64,000 nt of DNA from an uncultured Lachnospiraceae bacterium (GTDB lineage Bacteria; Bacillota; Clostridia; Lachnospirales; Lachnospiraceae). The notes under the pieces are model-generated. The model worked only from the letters and a program-made list of their open reading frames with translations. It was not told where the DNA came from and made no database searches. Made by a program: the position numbers and the translations under genes. Each line of letters starts with the position of its first letter. The stretch's first letter is position 1. This document shows, piece after piece, positions 8,633-15,917 of the stretch. Location: NCBI GenBank assembly GCA_945913255.1, contig CAMEDC010000008.1:1-64000 (forward strand), given 5' to 3'.

Positions 8633-9490
8633 ATGAAAAAGAAATTGTTTGCGGTTCTGATGTCTGTATGCATGGTTGCAGCTTTTGCGGGCTGCGGAAA
8701 ATCCGAAGATGCGTCTGCGAATGCTTCCGGAGTAGAGACTGTTTCCAAGGGAAAGCTGACTGTTGCTACCAGCCCTGACTTTGCACCTTATGAATTTTAT
8801 GCGATCGGTGAGGACGGAACTCCTGCCCTGGCAGGTTTTGATATGGCTCTTGCCAAATACATTGCAGATTATATGGGACTTGAGCTTGAGGTTGTTCCCA
8901 TGGACTTCGACGGTGTGCTCTCTGAGTTGGCAACCGGAAACGTAGATCTGGGTCTTGCAGGCCTGTCTCCCGATCCTGCCCGTGCAGATGCCATGGATTT
9001 CTCAGATATTTATTACATGGGCGGTCAGTCACTGGTTACTGTAGCTGACAAGGCAGATTCCATTAAGAGCTTTGATGATGTAAACAAACCGGAAGTTTCT
9101 GTTGGTGCCCAGATTGGTTCCATTCAGATGGATCTGGCAAATGAGAATACTCCCAATGCTGACATCGTTGCACTGCCCAAGGTTACTGATTTGATCAGTG
9201 AGTTGGTTGGTGGTAAGATGGATGCGGCTTTCATTGAGACCGCTGTAGCAGAGAGCTACAAGACGAACTACCCGGAGCTTACACTGGTTCTTGATGTTCC
9301 TTATGATGTTGAGGGTTCTGCAGTCGGTATTAAGAAGGGCAATGAAGCTCTGAAGGATGCTGTCAATGCAGCAATCGCTGCAGCCATTGCAGACGGATCT
9401 ATGGATAAATTCGTTGCAGAGGCAAATGAACAGGCTTCCGGAAATACCTATGAAGGTCTTTTGGATGAGAACGGAAACGTTCAGCAGTAA
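8633..9490 (+). CDS. Amino-acid ABC transporter substrate-binding lipoprotein
   Basis: This is the extracellular receptor of a polar amino-acid-type importer. The 285-residue protein has a lipoprotein signal ending in AAFAGCGK, so Cys is lipidated and anchored to the membrane. A family 3 solute-binding fold follows, with TVATSPDFAPYEF, AGFDMALAKYIA, MDFDGVLSELATGNVD and GSAVGIKKGN. The ligand-site residues look like those of the glutamine/cystine/arginine group, but the ligand cannot be named. AGGAGG precedes the ATG. It is followed by an attenuator-like terminator, which would give excess receptor over the membrane subunits. Confidence 0.92.
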   Translation: MKKKLFAVLMSVCMVAAFAGCGKSEDASANASGVETVSKGKLTVATSPDFAPYEFYAIGEDGTPALAGFDMALAKYIADYMGLELEVVPMDFDGVLSELATGNVDLGLAGLSPDPARADAMDFSDIYYMGGQSLVTVADKADSIKSFDDVNKPEVSVGAQIGSIQMDLANENTPNADIVALPKVTDLISELVGGKMDAAFIETAVAESYKTNYPELTLVLDVPYDVEGSAVGIKKGNEALKDAVNAAIAAAIADGSMDKFVAEANEQASGNTYEGLLDENGNVQQ

Positions 9491-9522
9491 TTCTGGGAAT
9501 ACTTTGGATTTGGTAAGTGGAT

Positions 9523-9548
9523 TCCTCCCCGGAAACGGGGAGGATTTT
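9523..9548 (+). terminator. Intra-operon terminator/attenuator
   Basis: TCCTCCCCG-GAAA-CGGGGAGGA is a perfect 9-base stem with a tetraloop and a TTTT tail, located between the receptor gene and the permease. It probably reduces transcription of the downstream transporter genes relative to the receptor. Confidence 0.8.
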
Positions 9549-9594
9549 AACTATTTGAAGAGTTAACTATTTGAAGAGTTAACTATTTGAAGAG
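9547..9594 (+). repeat. Three perfect tandem copies of a 16-base unit
   Basis: TTAACTATTTGAAGAG occurs at 9547-9562, 9563-9578 and 9579-9594 without a mismatch, directly after the attenuator and 35 bases before the permease start. Copy number could vary between strains by slippage and change the spacing in the leader. Confidence 0.95.
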
Positions 9595-9629
9595 ATAGAA
9601 CAAATCGTACAAGAAAAAGGAGGGTACTA

Positions 9630-10415
9630 ATGGATCAATTTATTAAATGGTCAAATTTCTCCAAGATTGCACCTTATGCAGAATTATTCAAACAGGGACT
9701 TCTGGTAACTGTATTACTTTCACTGTTTACGGTGGCGATTGGATTTTGCCTGGCGCTAGTGTTGGCACTCATGAGAATGTCAAATGTTCGGCCGTTCCGC
9801 TCTCTGGGAATTGATAAGAACGGTCATCAGAGAGAGAAGGGGTTTTTGGCTGTGATCAGCAAATTCAATCCTCTTTCTTTTCTTGCAACGGCTTATGTCG
9901 AAATTTTGAGATCCACACCTGTCATCGTACAGATTTTCATTATCTATTTCGGTGTTTTTGGAATGATTAAGCTTCCATCTTTTGACATGTTCGGATTTAT
10001 TAAATTCAATCGTTTCTTCCCCGGCGTAGTGGCATTGGGAATGAATTCCGGTGCATATCTGTGCGAAATTATCCGGTCAGGTATTCAGTCGATTGACGGT
10101 GGTCAGACGGAAGCGGCGCGTTCATTGGGACTTTCTCAGGGACAAAATCTGCGATATATAATAATGCCCCAGGCACTGAAGAATATTTTGCCGGCAATCG
10201 CAAATGAGTTCGTTGTAATTATCAAGGAGTCGGCAATCACCTATACCATCGGAGTTCAGGATATCATGTCTGCGGTAAATGCGGTGAAGGGTGCTACATT
10301 TATCATCATTGAGCCTCTGCTGGTGGCAACGGCGATTTATTTCTGCCTGTGCTTCCCGACTTCCAAGTTAATTGCTTACTTTGAAAGGAGAATGAGCCAT
10401 GGCGATAAGAGATAA
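9630..10415 (+). CDS. Amino-acid ABC transporter permease
   Basis: This 261-residue inner-membrane subunit belongs to the HisM/GlnP group and forms the channel with the ATPase encoded next. About five membrane helices are visible. The family motif facing the ATPase is present as [22 protein letters not shown], and [13 protein letters not shown] is typical of polar amino-acid permeases. A polar insert of about 30 residues (near 55-85) lies between the first two helices. AAAGGAGGG precedes the ATG. Only one permease is present, so it probably works as a homodimer. Its 3' end overlaps the ATPase gene by 17 bases. Confidence 0.92.
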   Translation: MDQFIKWSNFSKIAPYAELFKQGLLVTVLLSLFTVAIGFCLALVLALMRMSNVRPFRSLGIDKNGHQREKGFLAVISKFNPLSFLATAYVEILRSTPVIVQIFIIYFGVFGMIKLPSFDMFGFIKFNRFFPGVVALGMNSGAYLCEIIRSGIQSIDGGQTEAARSLGLSQGQNLRYIIMPQALKNILPAIANEFVVIIKESAITYTIGVQDIMSAVNAVKGATFIIIEPLLVATAIYFCLCFPTSKLIAYFERRMSHGDKR

Positions 10416-11175
10416 CCTGATTGAAGTAAAAGATTTAAAGAAACATTATCACGGCGGTGCCATCAAAGCATTGGACGGAGTTACCACAGACATTCATCCC
10501 GGCGATGTATGTGTGGTGATTGGACCTTCGGGATCCGGAAAATCTACGTTTCTGCGCAGCTTAAATCTCCTGGAGGAGCCCACCGGCGGCAGTATTGTAT
10601 TCGAAGGAACGGATATTACCAAGAAAAAGTACAAGGATGAAAACGGAAAAACGGTTCGCCTTGATGTGGATGAACTGCGTCAGAAGATGGGGATGGTATT
10701 TCAGCATTTTAATCTTTTCCCGCATATGACCATTTTGGAAAATATGACGCTTGCTCCCATAAAAGTAAAAGGTATGAGTAAGGAAGAAGCGGAGAAAAAG
10801 GCACTGGAACTTCTGGATCGTGTGGGATTGAAGGATCGTGCCGATGCTTATCCCATTCAATTGTCCGGCGGACAAAAACAACGTGTGGCGATTGTCCGTG
10901 CCCTGGCTATGGAACCGGATGTGATGCTTTTCGACGAACCTACTTCCGCATTGGATCCCGAGATGGTCGGTGAGGTTCTGGATGTTATGAAAAAACTGGC
11001 AGAAGAAGGTATGACGATGGTGGTTGTGACCCATGAGATGGGATTCGCCAGGGAGGTTGGCAACCGGGTGTTGTTCATGGCAGACGGAGTACTGATTGAA
11101 GAAGGCACCCCCGAGGATATCTTCGAACATCCGAAGAGTGCCAGACTGCAGGATTTTCTGTCAAAGGTATTGTAG
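10399..11175 (+). CDS. Amino-acid ABC transporter ATP-binding protein (GlnQ-like)
   Basis: This cytoplasmic ATPase powers the importer. All nucleotide-binding motifs are intact in 258 residues: Walker [11 protein letters not shown]-loop [12 protein letters not shown], signature LSGGQKQR, Walker [13 protein letters not shown] and the switch His in [11 protein letters not shown] small insert near residue 75-85 ([13 protein letters not shown]) is common in clostridial members. AAAGGAG precedes the ATG, which overlaps the end of the permease gene and suggests translational coupling. Confidence 0.94.
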   Translation: MAIRDNLIEVKDLKKHYHGGAIKALDGVTTDIHPGDVCVVIGPSGSGKSTFLRSLNLLEEPTGGSIVFEGTDITKKKYKDENGKTVRLDVDELRQKMGMVFQHFNLFPHMTILENMTLAPIKVKGMSKEEAEKKALELLDRVGLKDRADAYPIQLSGGQKQRVAIVRALAMEPDVMLFDEPTSALDPEMVGEVLDVMKKLAEEGMTMVVVTHEMGFAREVGNRVLFMADGVLIEEGTPEDIFEHPKSARLQDFLSKVL

Positions 11176-11189
11176 GAGAGGTGGTTAGG

Positions 11190-12632
11190 ATGACGAAAGA
11201 AAAGCAAATCGTAATCGATGAGATTGACCGAAAAATTCCCTTGATTACGGATACAGCGGATCATATATGGGAGTTTTCCGAGCTTTCGCTGCAGGAATTT
11301 AAGTCCGCCGCTTTCTATTGTGAGGTTTTGGAGCAGGAGGGGTTTGAGGTCCGGAAGGGAATTGCAGGTATTGAAACAGCATTCTCTGCAAGCTTTGGCA
11401 TCGGCAGACCTGTTATCGGGATTCTTGCTGAATACGATGCCCTTTCCGGTCTGTCCCAGAAGTGCGGCGCCTTGGAACAGGAAGAGGTGATTGCAGGCGG
11501 GAACGGTCATGGATGCGGACATAATCTTCTGGGTGCGGGAGCCATGGCAGCTGCAATCGGTGTGAAAGCATTTTTGCAGGAGACAAAGAGTCCCGGAACC
11601 GTGATTCTCTACGGATGTCCCGGAGAAGAGGGCGGTGCCGCCAAAGCATTTATGGCCAGGGACGGTATCTGGAAGGATTTGGATGCGGCGCTAACCTGGC
11701 ATCCGGATGACAGCAACGAGGTTGTGACCGGGTCTACCAATTCCTGTATTCAGGTACAGTACAAGTTTACAGGGATTGCTTCCCATGCGTCCGGTGCCCC
11801 GGAAAAAGGGAGAAGTGCGCTGGATGCTGTTGAACTGATGAATATCGGAGTGCAGTTCCTGCGGGAGCATATGAGTGACCGTGCGAGAGTTCACTACGCC
11901 ATTACGGATGCGGGAGGCGTCAGCGCCAATGTGGTACAGCCCAAGGCATCGGTTCTTTATATGGTGCGCTCCAATCATGTGGCGGAAGCCGTAGAATTAC
12001 AGGCAAGGGTCGATAAGATCGCAGAGGGTGCCGCACTGATGACGGAGACCTCTTATGAACGTAAATTTATCGATGGATGTGCGGATACCGTGACCAATCA
12101 TGTATTGGAAAAGGTGATGTATGAGAATTTCGAACTGCTGGGTGTTCCGACTTATACGGAGGAGGAGCTTCGTTATGCGGATGCTCTTGCAAAAACCTAT
12201 TCCGGCAGTGATGCGGTACCCGGGATAGGCGCAGCAAATGATGCACAGATACGGTTGGAGGTAGCAAAAAAGCGGCAGGAATTCGGACATTCCATGAATC
12301 AGTTTTTATTGCCTCTGTATCAGGGAGACGCTTTTGAGCCCGGTTCCACCGATGTAGGTGATGTCAGTTGGCTGACTCCTACGGTGCAGATTCACGTGGC
12401 ATCCTGGCCAAACGGGTGTCCCGGACACAGCTGGCAGAACGTATCCTGTGATCGTACTGAAATTGGTCATAAGGCAGCGATATATGCGGGAAAGGTGCTT
12501 GCGATGGGGGCCGTTGATCTGTTTCAGAAGCCGGACCTGCTTGCAGAGGCAAGGGCGGAATTTGATATGCGTACTGCAGAAGGATTTGTATGTCCGATTC
12601 CCCATGATGCAAAGCCGGTCATTCCGGATTAA
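11190..12632 (+). CDS. abgB: M20-family amidohydrolase, AbgB-like
   Basis: AbgB-type M20 enzymes cleave amides such as p-aminobenzoyl-glutamate. At 480 residues this one has the length expected for AbgB. Motifs seen are ILAEYDALSGL, GGNGHGCGHNLLG (metal His), YGCPGEEGGAAKAF (catalytic Glu), WHPDDSN and the dimerisation segment TGIASHASGAPEKGRSALDA. It starts 14 bases after the ATPase gene, with AGGAGAGG before the ATG at 11190; the track's GTG at 11181 overlaps that site. Cotranscription suggests that the transporter imports an amino-acid conjugate or dipeptide that this enzyme hydrolyses. The true substrate is unknown. Confidence 0.85.
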   Translation: MTKEKQIVIDEIDRKIPLITDTADHIWEFSELSLQEFKSAAFYCEVLEQEGFEVRKGIAGIETAFSASFGIGRPVIGILAEYDALSGLSQKCGALEQEEVIAGGNGHGCGHNLLGAGAMAAAIGVKAFLQETKSPGTVILYGCPGEEGGAAKAFMARDGIWKDLDAALTWHPDDSNEVVTGSTNSCIQVQYKFTGIASHASGAPEKGRSALDAVELMNIGVQFLREHMSDRARVHYAITDAGGVSANVVQPKASVLYMVRSNHVAEAVELQARVDKIAEGAALMTETSYERKFIDGCADTVTNHVLEKVMYENFELLGVPTYTEEELRYADALAKTYSGSDAVPGIGAANDAQIRLEVAKKRQEFGHSMNQFLLPLYQGDAFEPGSTDVGDVSWLTPTVQIHVASWPNGCPGHSWQNVSCDRTEIGHKAAIYAGKVLAMGAVDLFQKPDLLAEARAEFDMRTAEGFVCPIPHDAKPVIPD

Positions 12633-12711
12633 GTTCTATTTTACCGGATCTGACACATCCCACAATTGAGGGAATAGAACGTATTGCAGATAGATGGAAT
12701 CAATTTATGAT

Positions 12712-12756
12712 GAAAAAGGCGCTACTTGACAGATGACAAGCAGCGCTTTTATTATG
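12712..12756 (+). terminator. Terminator after the amino-acid transport operon
   Basis: AAAAGGCGCT and AGCGCTTTT pair with one bulged base, and CTTG/CAAG extends the pairing inside the loop. A TTTTATT tail follows. The ORF-track start of the next gene (TTG 12726) lies inside this hairpin, which argues against that start. Confidence 0.7.
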
Positions 12757-12797
12757 AAAGAAAGAACTCTATGTTTGTGGGAAGGGAGAAAAATGAT

Positions 12798-14735
12798 ATG
12801 ATTTATCATGTTTCAAAATCAGGAAGTTTACATGCGCCGGGAACGGAGAAAGAGCCGTTTTTGACGGTGCAGCAGGCAGCAGACATTATGCGGGCCGGAG
12901 ATTGTGTTATCGTACACGAAGGTGTGTACAGAGAATGGGTGCGTCCGGCAAACGGGGGTATCTCTGAAAGTAAGAGAATTACATATATGGCGGCACCCGG
13001 GGAACACGTGGAAATCACAGGAGCGGAGGTCATTACCGATTGGGAGCATGCAGAGGGCAGTATCTATAAGACAGTGATTTCCAATGAACTGTTTGGCACC
13101 TATAACCCATACAGTACAAGGGTTTACGGAGACTGGTGGTGCGGTCCCTTTGACTATGAGGTACATGCAGGAGATGTGTATCTGGATGGTGTTTCCGCTT
13201 ATGAAGCGACATCAAAAGAGGCTGTATTTCATCCGGTCATGAGAACGGAGTATGTGTTTGACCCGAACTGTAAAGGGGTGGCGCTTCCATATCCTGAGCA
13301 GACACTTTATCAATGGTTTGCGGAAGTAAACGATGAGACAACAACGATATTTGTCAATTTCAATGATAAGAAACCGGAATCCACAGACGTAAAAATCAAT
13401 GTGCGTCCTCACGTATTTTATCCTGAAAAAACAGGACTGGATTTTATAACGGTAAAAGGCTTTGAATTGTCCTGTGCGGCGACCTGGTATGCACCGCCCA
13501 CCGGAGATCAGGGAGGTCTGATTGGACCGCACTGGGCAAAAAAATGGATTATTGAAGACTGTGATATTCATGATTCCAAGTGTTCTGCAGTTTCACTGGG
13601 AAAAGAAATTTCCACGGGTGATAATCTTTGTACAAAAACCGGAAGAAAACCCGGATATACATACCAGATGGAGGCGGTTTTCAAGGCAAGAAATATCGGC
13701 TGGAGCAAGGAACGCATCGGCTCCCATATTGTCAGAAATAATGTGATTCATGACTGCGGGCAAAATGGTATTGTGGGACATATGGGCTGTGTATTCTCGC
13801 AGGTTTACGGAAACGAGATTTATAACATTGCTCAGAAGGATGAGTGGTACGGGTATGAAATAGCGGCAATCAAATTCCATGTGGCAATCGATGTGCAGAT
13901 TCATGATAACTATATTCATAATTGCTCCCGCGGAAGCTGGATGGACTGGCAGGCACAGGGAACTCATATTTACCGGAATATTTACGAAAATAACCTGGAA
14001 GATATCATGGTGGAGGTTTCCCATGGCCCGTATCTGATTGAAAATAATATTCTGACATCAAAGAAAGCACTGGAAAACGCTTCTCAGGGCGGTGCATTTG
14101 TGCATAACCTGATTATGGGCGGTATGGTATGGTGGAATTCTCCCGACAGAGGAACCCCTTATCATCTTCCCCATTCGACCGAAGTTCTTGGTGTGGTTCC
14201 GGTTTATCAGTGTGATGACCGGTTCTATCAGAATATCTTTTTCAAGCCGGCAGATGCGGATGAGGGTGAGAAAACACAAAATGGTACAGCCTGCTACAAT
14301 GGATGTCCCACTTCTTTGGAAGAGTATGTGGAACTGGTGCGCAAGGCGGGACATGGCGATCTGGAAATGTTTCATTTAGTAAAGCAGCCTGCCTACATCA
14401 ACAACAATGTCTATTTAAACGGAGCAGATGTTTTTGAAAAGGAACAGTGTTTCACGAATACAACCGGAGCAGGTGCAGAGCTGATTCATCAGGGCAGGGA
14501 AGTTTTCCTGAAAATTACAATGCCGGAGGGTTCCCTTCAGGGATTGCAGACAGAAAAGATAGGTACCCATAACCTGGAAATGACCAGACTTTCCGAAGAA
14601 GGCTACGAGAATCCCGACGGAACACCGCTTATGATTGACAGAGATTTCCTTTTCAATGAAATCGGCGAAAATCCGGTTCCCGGGCCGTTACAGTGCCTGA
14701 AAGAAGGCGAAAACCTGATTAAAATCTGGGGCTGA
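12798..14735 (+). CDS. Glycoside hydrolase family 120 beta-xylosidase
   Basis: GH120 enzymes are beta-xylosidases with a right-handed beta-helix fold that trim xylo-oligosaccharides. The 645-residue sequence matches my memory of the Thermoanaerobacterium enzyme along its whole length: YHVSKSGS at the start, VHEGVYREWV, LIGPHWAKKWIIEDC, HDCGQNGIVGHMG and HLPHSTEVLG. The proposed nucleophile Asp383 (SWMDWQAQGT) and acid/base Glu406 (MVEVSHGPY) fall one residue from the positions I recall as Asp382 and Glu405. There is no signal peptide, so it acts on imported substrate. GAAGGGAG precedes ATG 12798. It is a single-gene unit bounded by terminators. Confidence 0.88.
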   Translation: MIYHVSKSGSLHAPGTEKEPFLTVQQAADIMRAGDCVIVHEGVYREWVRPANGGISESKRITYMAAPGEHVEITGAEVITDWEHAEGSIYKTVISNELFGTYNPYSTRVYGDWWCGPFDYEVHAGDVYLDGVSAYEATSKEAVFHPVMRTEYVFDPNCKGVALPYPEQTLYQWFAEVNDETTTIFVNFNDKKPESTDVKINVRPHVFYPEKTGLDFITVKGFELSCAATWYAPPTGDQGGLIGPHWAKKWIIEDCDIHDSKCSAVSLGKEISTGDNLCTKTGRKPGYTYQMEAVFKARNIGWSKERIGSHIVRNNVIHDCGQNGIVGHMGCVFSQVYGNEIYNIAQKDEWYGYEIAAIKFHVAIDVQIHDNYIHNCSRGSWMDWQAQGTHIYRNIYENNLEDIMVEVSHGPYLIENNILTSKKALENASQGGAFVHNLIMGGMVWWNSPDRGTPYHLPHSTEVLGVVPVYQCDDRFYQNIFFKPADADEGEKTQNGTACYNGCPTSLEEYVELVRKAGHGDLEMFHLVKQPAYINNNVYLNGADVFEKEQCFTNTTGAGAELIHQGREVFLKITMPEGSLQGLQTEKIGTHNLEMTRLSEEGYENPDGTPLMIDRDFLFNEIGENPVPGPLQCLKEGENLIKIWG

Positions 14736-14762
14736 TAACTACATAACAATTATTCTTTGAAG

Positions 14763-14788
14763 AGGCGGGGTGATACTCCGCCTTTTTG
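14763..14788 (+). terminator. Terminator after the GH120 gene
   Basis: AGGCGGGGT and ACTCCGCCT pair over 9 positions (two G-T) around GAT, followed by TTTTT. Confidence 0.85.
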
Positions 14789-14893
14789 TTGTGGCTCATA
14801 TTACCTGCATTTTACATACAATTTATATTGATGTGATAGATAGAAAAGAGGATTTCCATTACAATAATTGGTAATGTGTAGTTTACTGATTAA

Positions 14894-15085
14894 CGGCGAT
14901 GGGAAGAAAAATTTTGGAATACTGATTATATTCAAAATATCAATCAGTCCATGGGTAATCTGAATATTTTTGCCTTTGTCGCAGCCTTCGTTGGAATAAA
15001 TGCGATATTTGAAATGATTGTGAGTTGCTTAGCGGGTGGCACTATCGCTAAAATCTTGTCTCATGTTGTAAGCAGGCAGGCGTAA
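14894..15085 (+). pseudogene. C-terminal remnant of a membrane protein (ECF-transporter-like)
   Basis: After an in-frame TAA the frame reads RRWEEKFWNTDYIQNINQSM and then a hydrophobic tail, NIFAFVAAFVGINAIFEMIV, ending at TAA 15083. A tryptophan-rich loop followed by a final membrane helix with NAIFE is reminiscent of the C-termini of energy-coupling-factor S components. No ribosome site or start is present, so this is the tail of a gene whose front is gone. It fills most of the 310-base gap before the HD-domain gene. Confidence 0.4.
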
Positions 15086-15101
15086 TCAGAAAGGAATTTA
15101 T

Positions 15102-15758
15102 ATGACATATAAAGAAATTAAAAAAAATGAAGAAATAAAGGCACTAATTGCAAAGGGGAATGCAAATCTCGGAAGTTTGGGCTACACGGATCATTCTGAG
15201 GCACACTGTACTTTGGTAGCGGAGAGGGCTGCCTATGTATTACAACAGTTCGGTTATGCGGAGCATGAGATAGAATTAGCAAAGATTGCCGGATTTATGC
15301 ATGATATCGGAAATGCCGTAAACAGAAAAAATCATGCGGAATACGGAGCATTACTTGCGAATGAAATCTTAAAGAAAACAGATTTATCAATAGAGGACAG
15401 GATAACAATTGTTTCTGCCATAGGCAATCATGATGAATCGACGGGCGGTGCGGTAGATGTTGTCTCGGCTGCCCTGATTATTGCCGACAAGACAGATGTG
15501 AGGAGAAATCGTGTCAGAACAAAGGATAAATCTGCTTATGATATCCATGACAGAGTAAATTTTGCCGTTACAGAGGCTAATCTGAAAATTAACCTGGAGA
15601 AAAAACAGATCGCATTAAACTTACAGATTGATGAGAGCATTTGTACAATGTATGAGTATTTTGATATTTTCCTGGGCAGGATGCAGATGTGCCGGCATGC
15701 CGCAGAAATTCTCGGAGCCAGATTTAAGCTGACTGCCAATGGAAGCAAGGTTTTATAA
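15102..15758 (+). CDS. HD-domain metal-dependent phosphohydrolase
   Basis: A 218-residue protein with the complete HD signature: His in DHSEAHC, the HD pair in GFMHDIGNA, a further His in KNHAEYG and GNHDES, and the last Asp in IADKTDVRRNR. HD enzymes hydrolyse phosphate esters of nucleotides or related molecules; nothing here fixes the substrate. The C-terminal 60 residues have no recognised domain. AAAGGA precedes the ATG. It ends at a strong terminator and appears to be monocistronic. Confidence 0.8.
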   Translation: MTYKEIKKNEEIKALIAKGNANLGSLGYTDHSEAHCTLVAERAAYVLQQFGYAEHEIELAKIAGFMHDIGNAVNRKNHAEYGALLANEILKKTDLSIEDRITIVSAIGNHDESTGGAVDVVSAALIIADKTDVRRNRVRTKDKSAYDIHDRVNFAVTEANLKINLEKKQIALNLQIDESICTMYEYFDIFLGRMQMCRHAAEILGARFKLTANGSKVL

Positions 15759-15767
15759 TCAGTATTC

Positions 15768-15793
15768 AGAGCCACGGAAGTGGTTCTTTTTTT
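15768..15793 (+). terminator. Terminator after the HD-domain gene
   Basis: AGAGCCAC-GGAA-GTGGTTCT forms an 8-base stem (one G-T pair) followed by at least six T. The ORF-track start of the next gene (GTG 15780) lies inside it. Confidence 0.85.
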
Positions 15794-15917
15794 ACAGACA
15801 AAAATAAAAAAACAGTATTATGGTGGAAATACAGAAAACGTTCGCCTTGAAAAAAAGAGAACAGACAATATAATAAAATCAGATAACGGCAAGAAATCCG
15901 ATGAGGAGGATATTATT

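Noticed and set aside
9547-9594. Tandem repeats considered as a CRISPR array
   Set aside because: Units of 16 bases without spacers and no cas genes.
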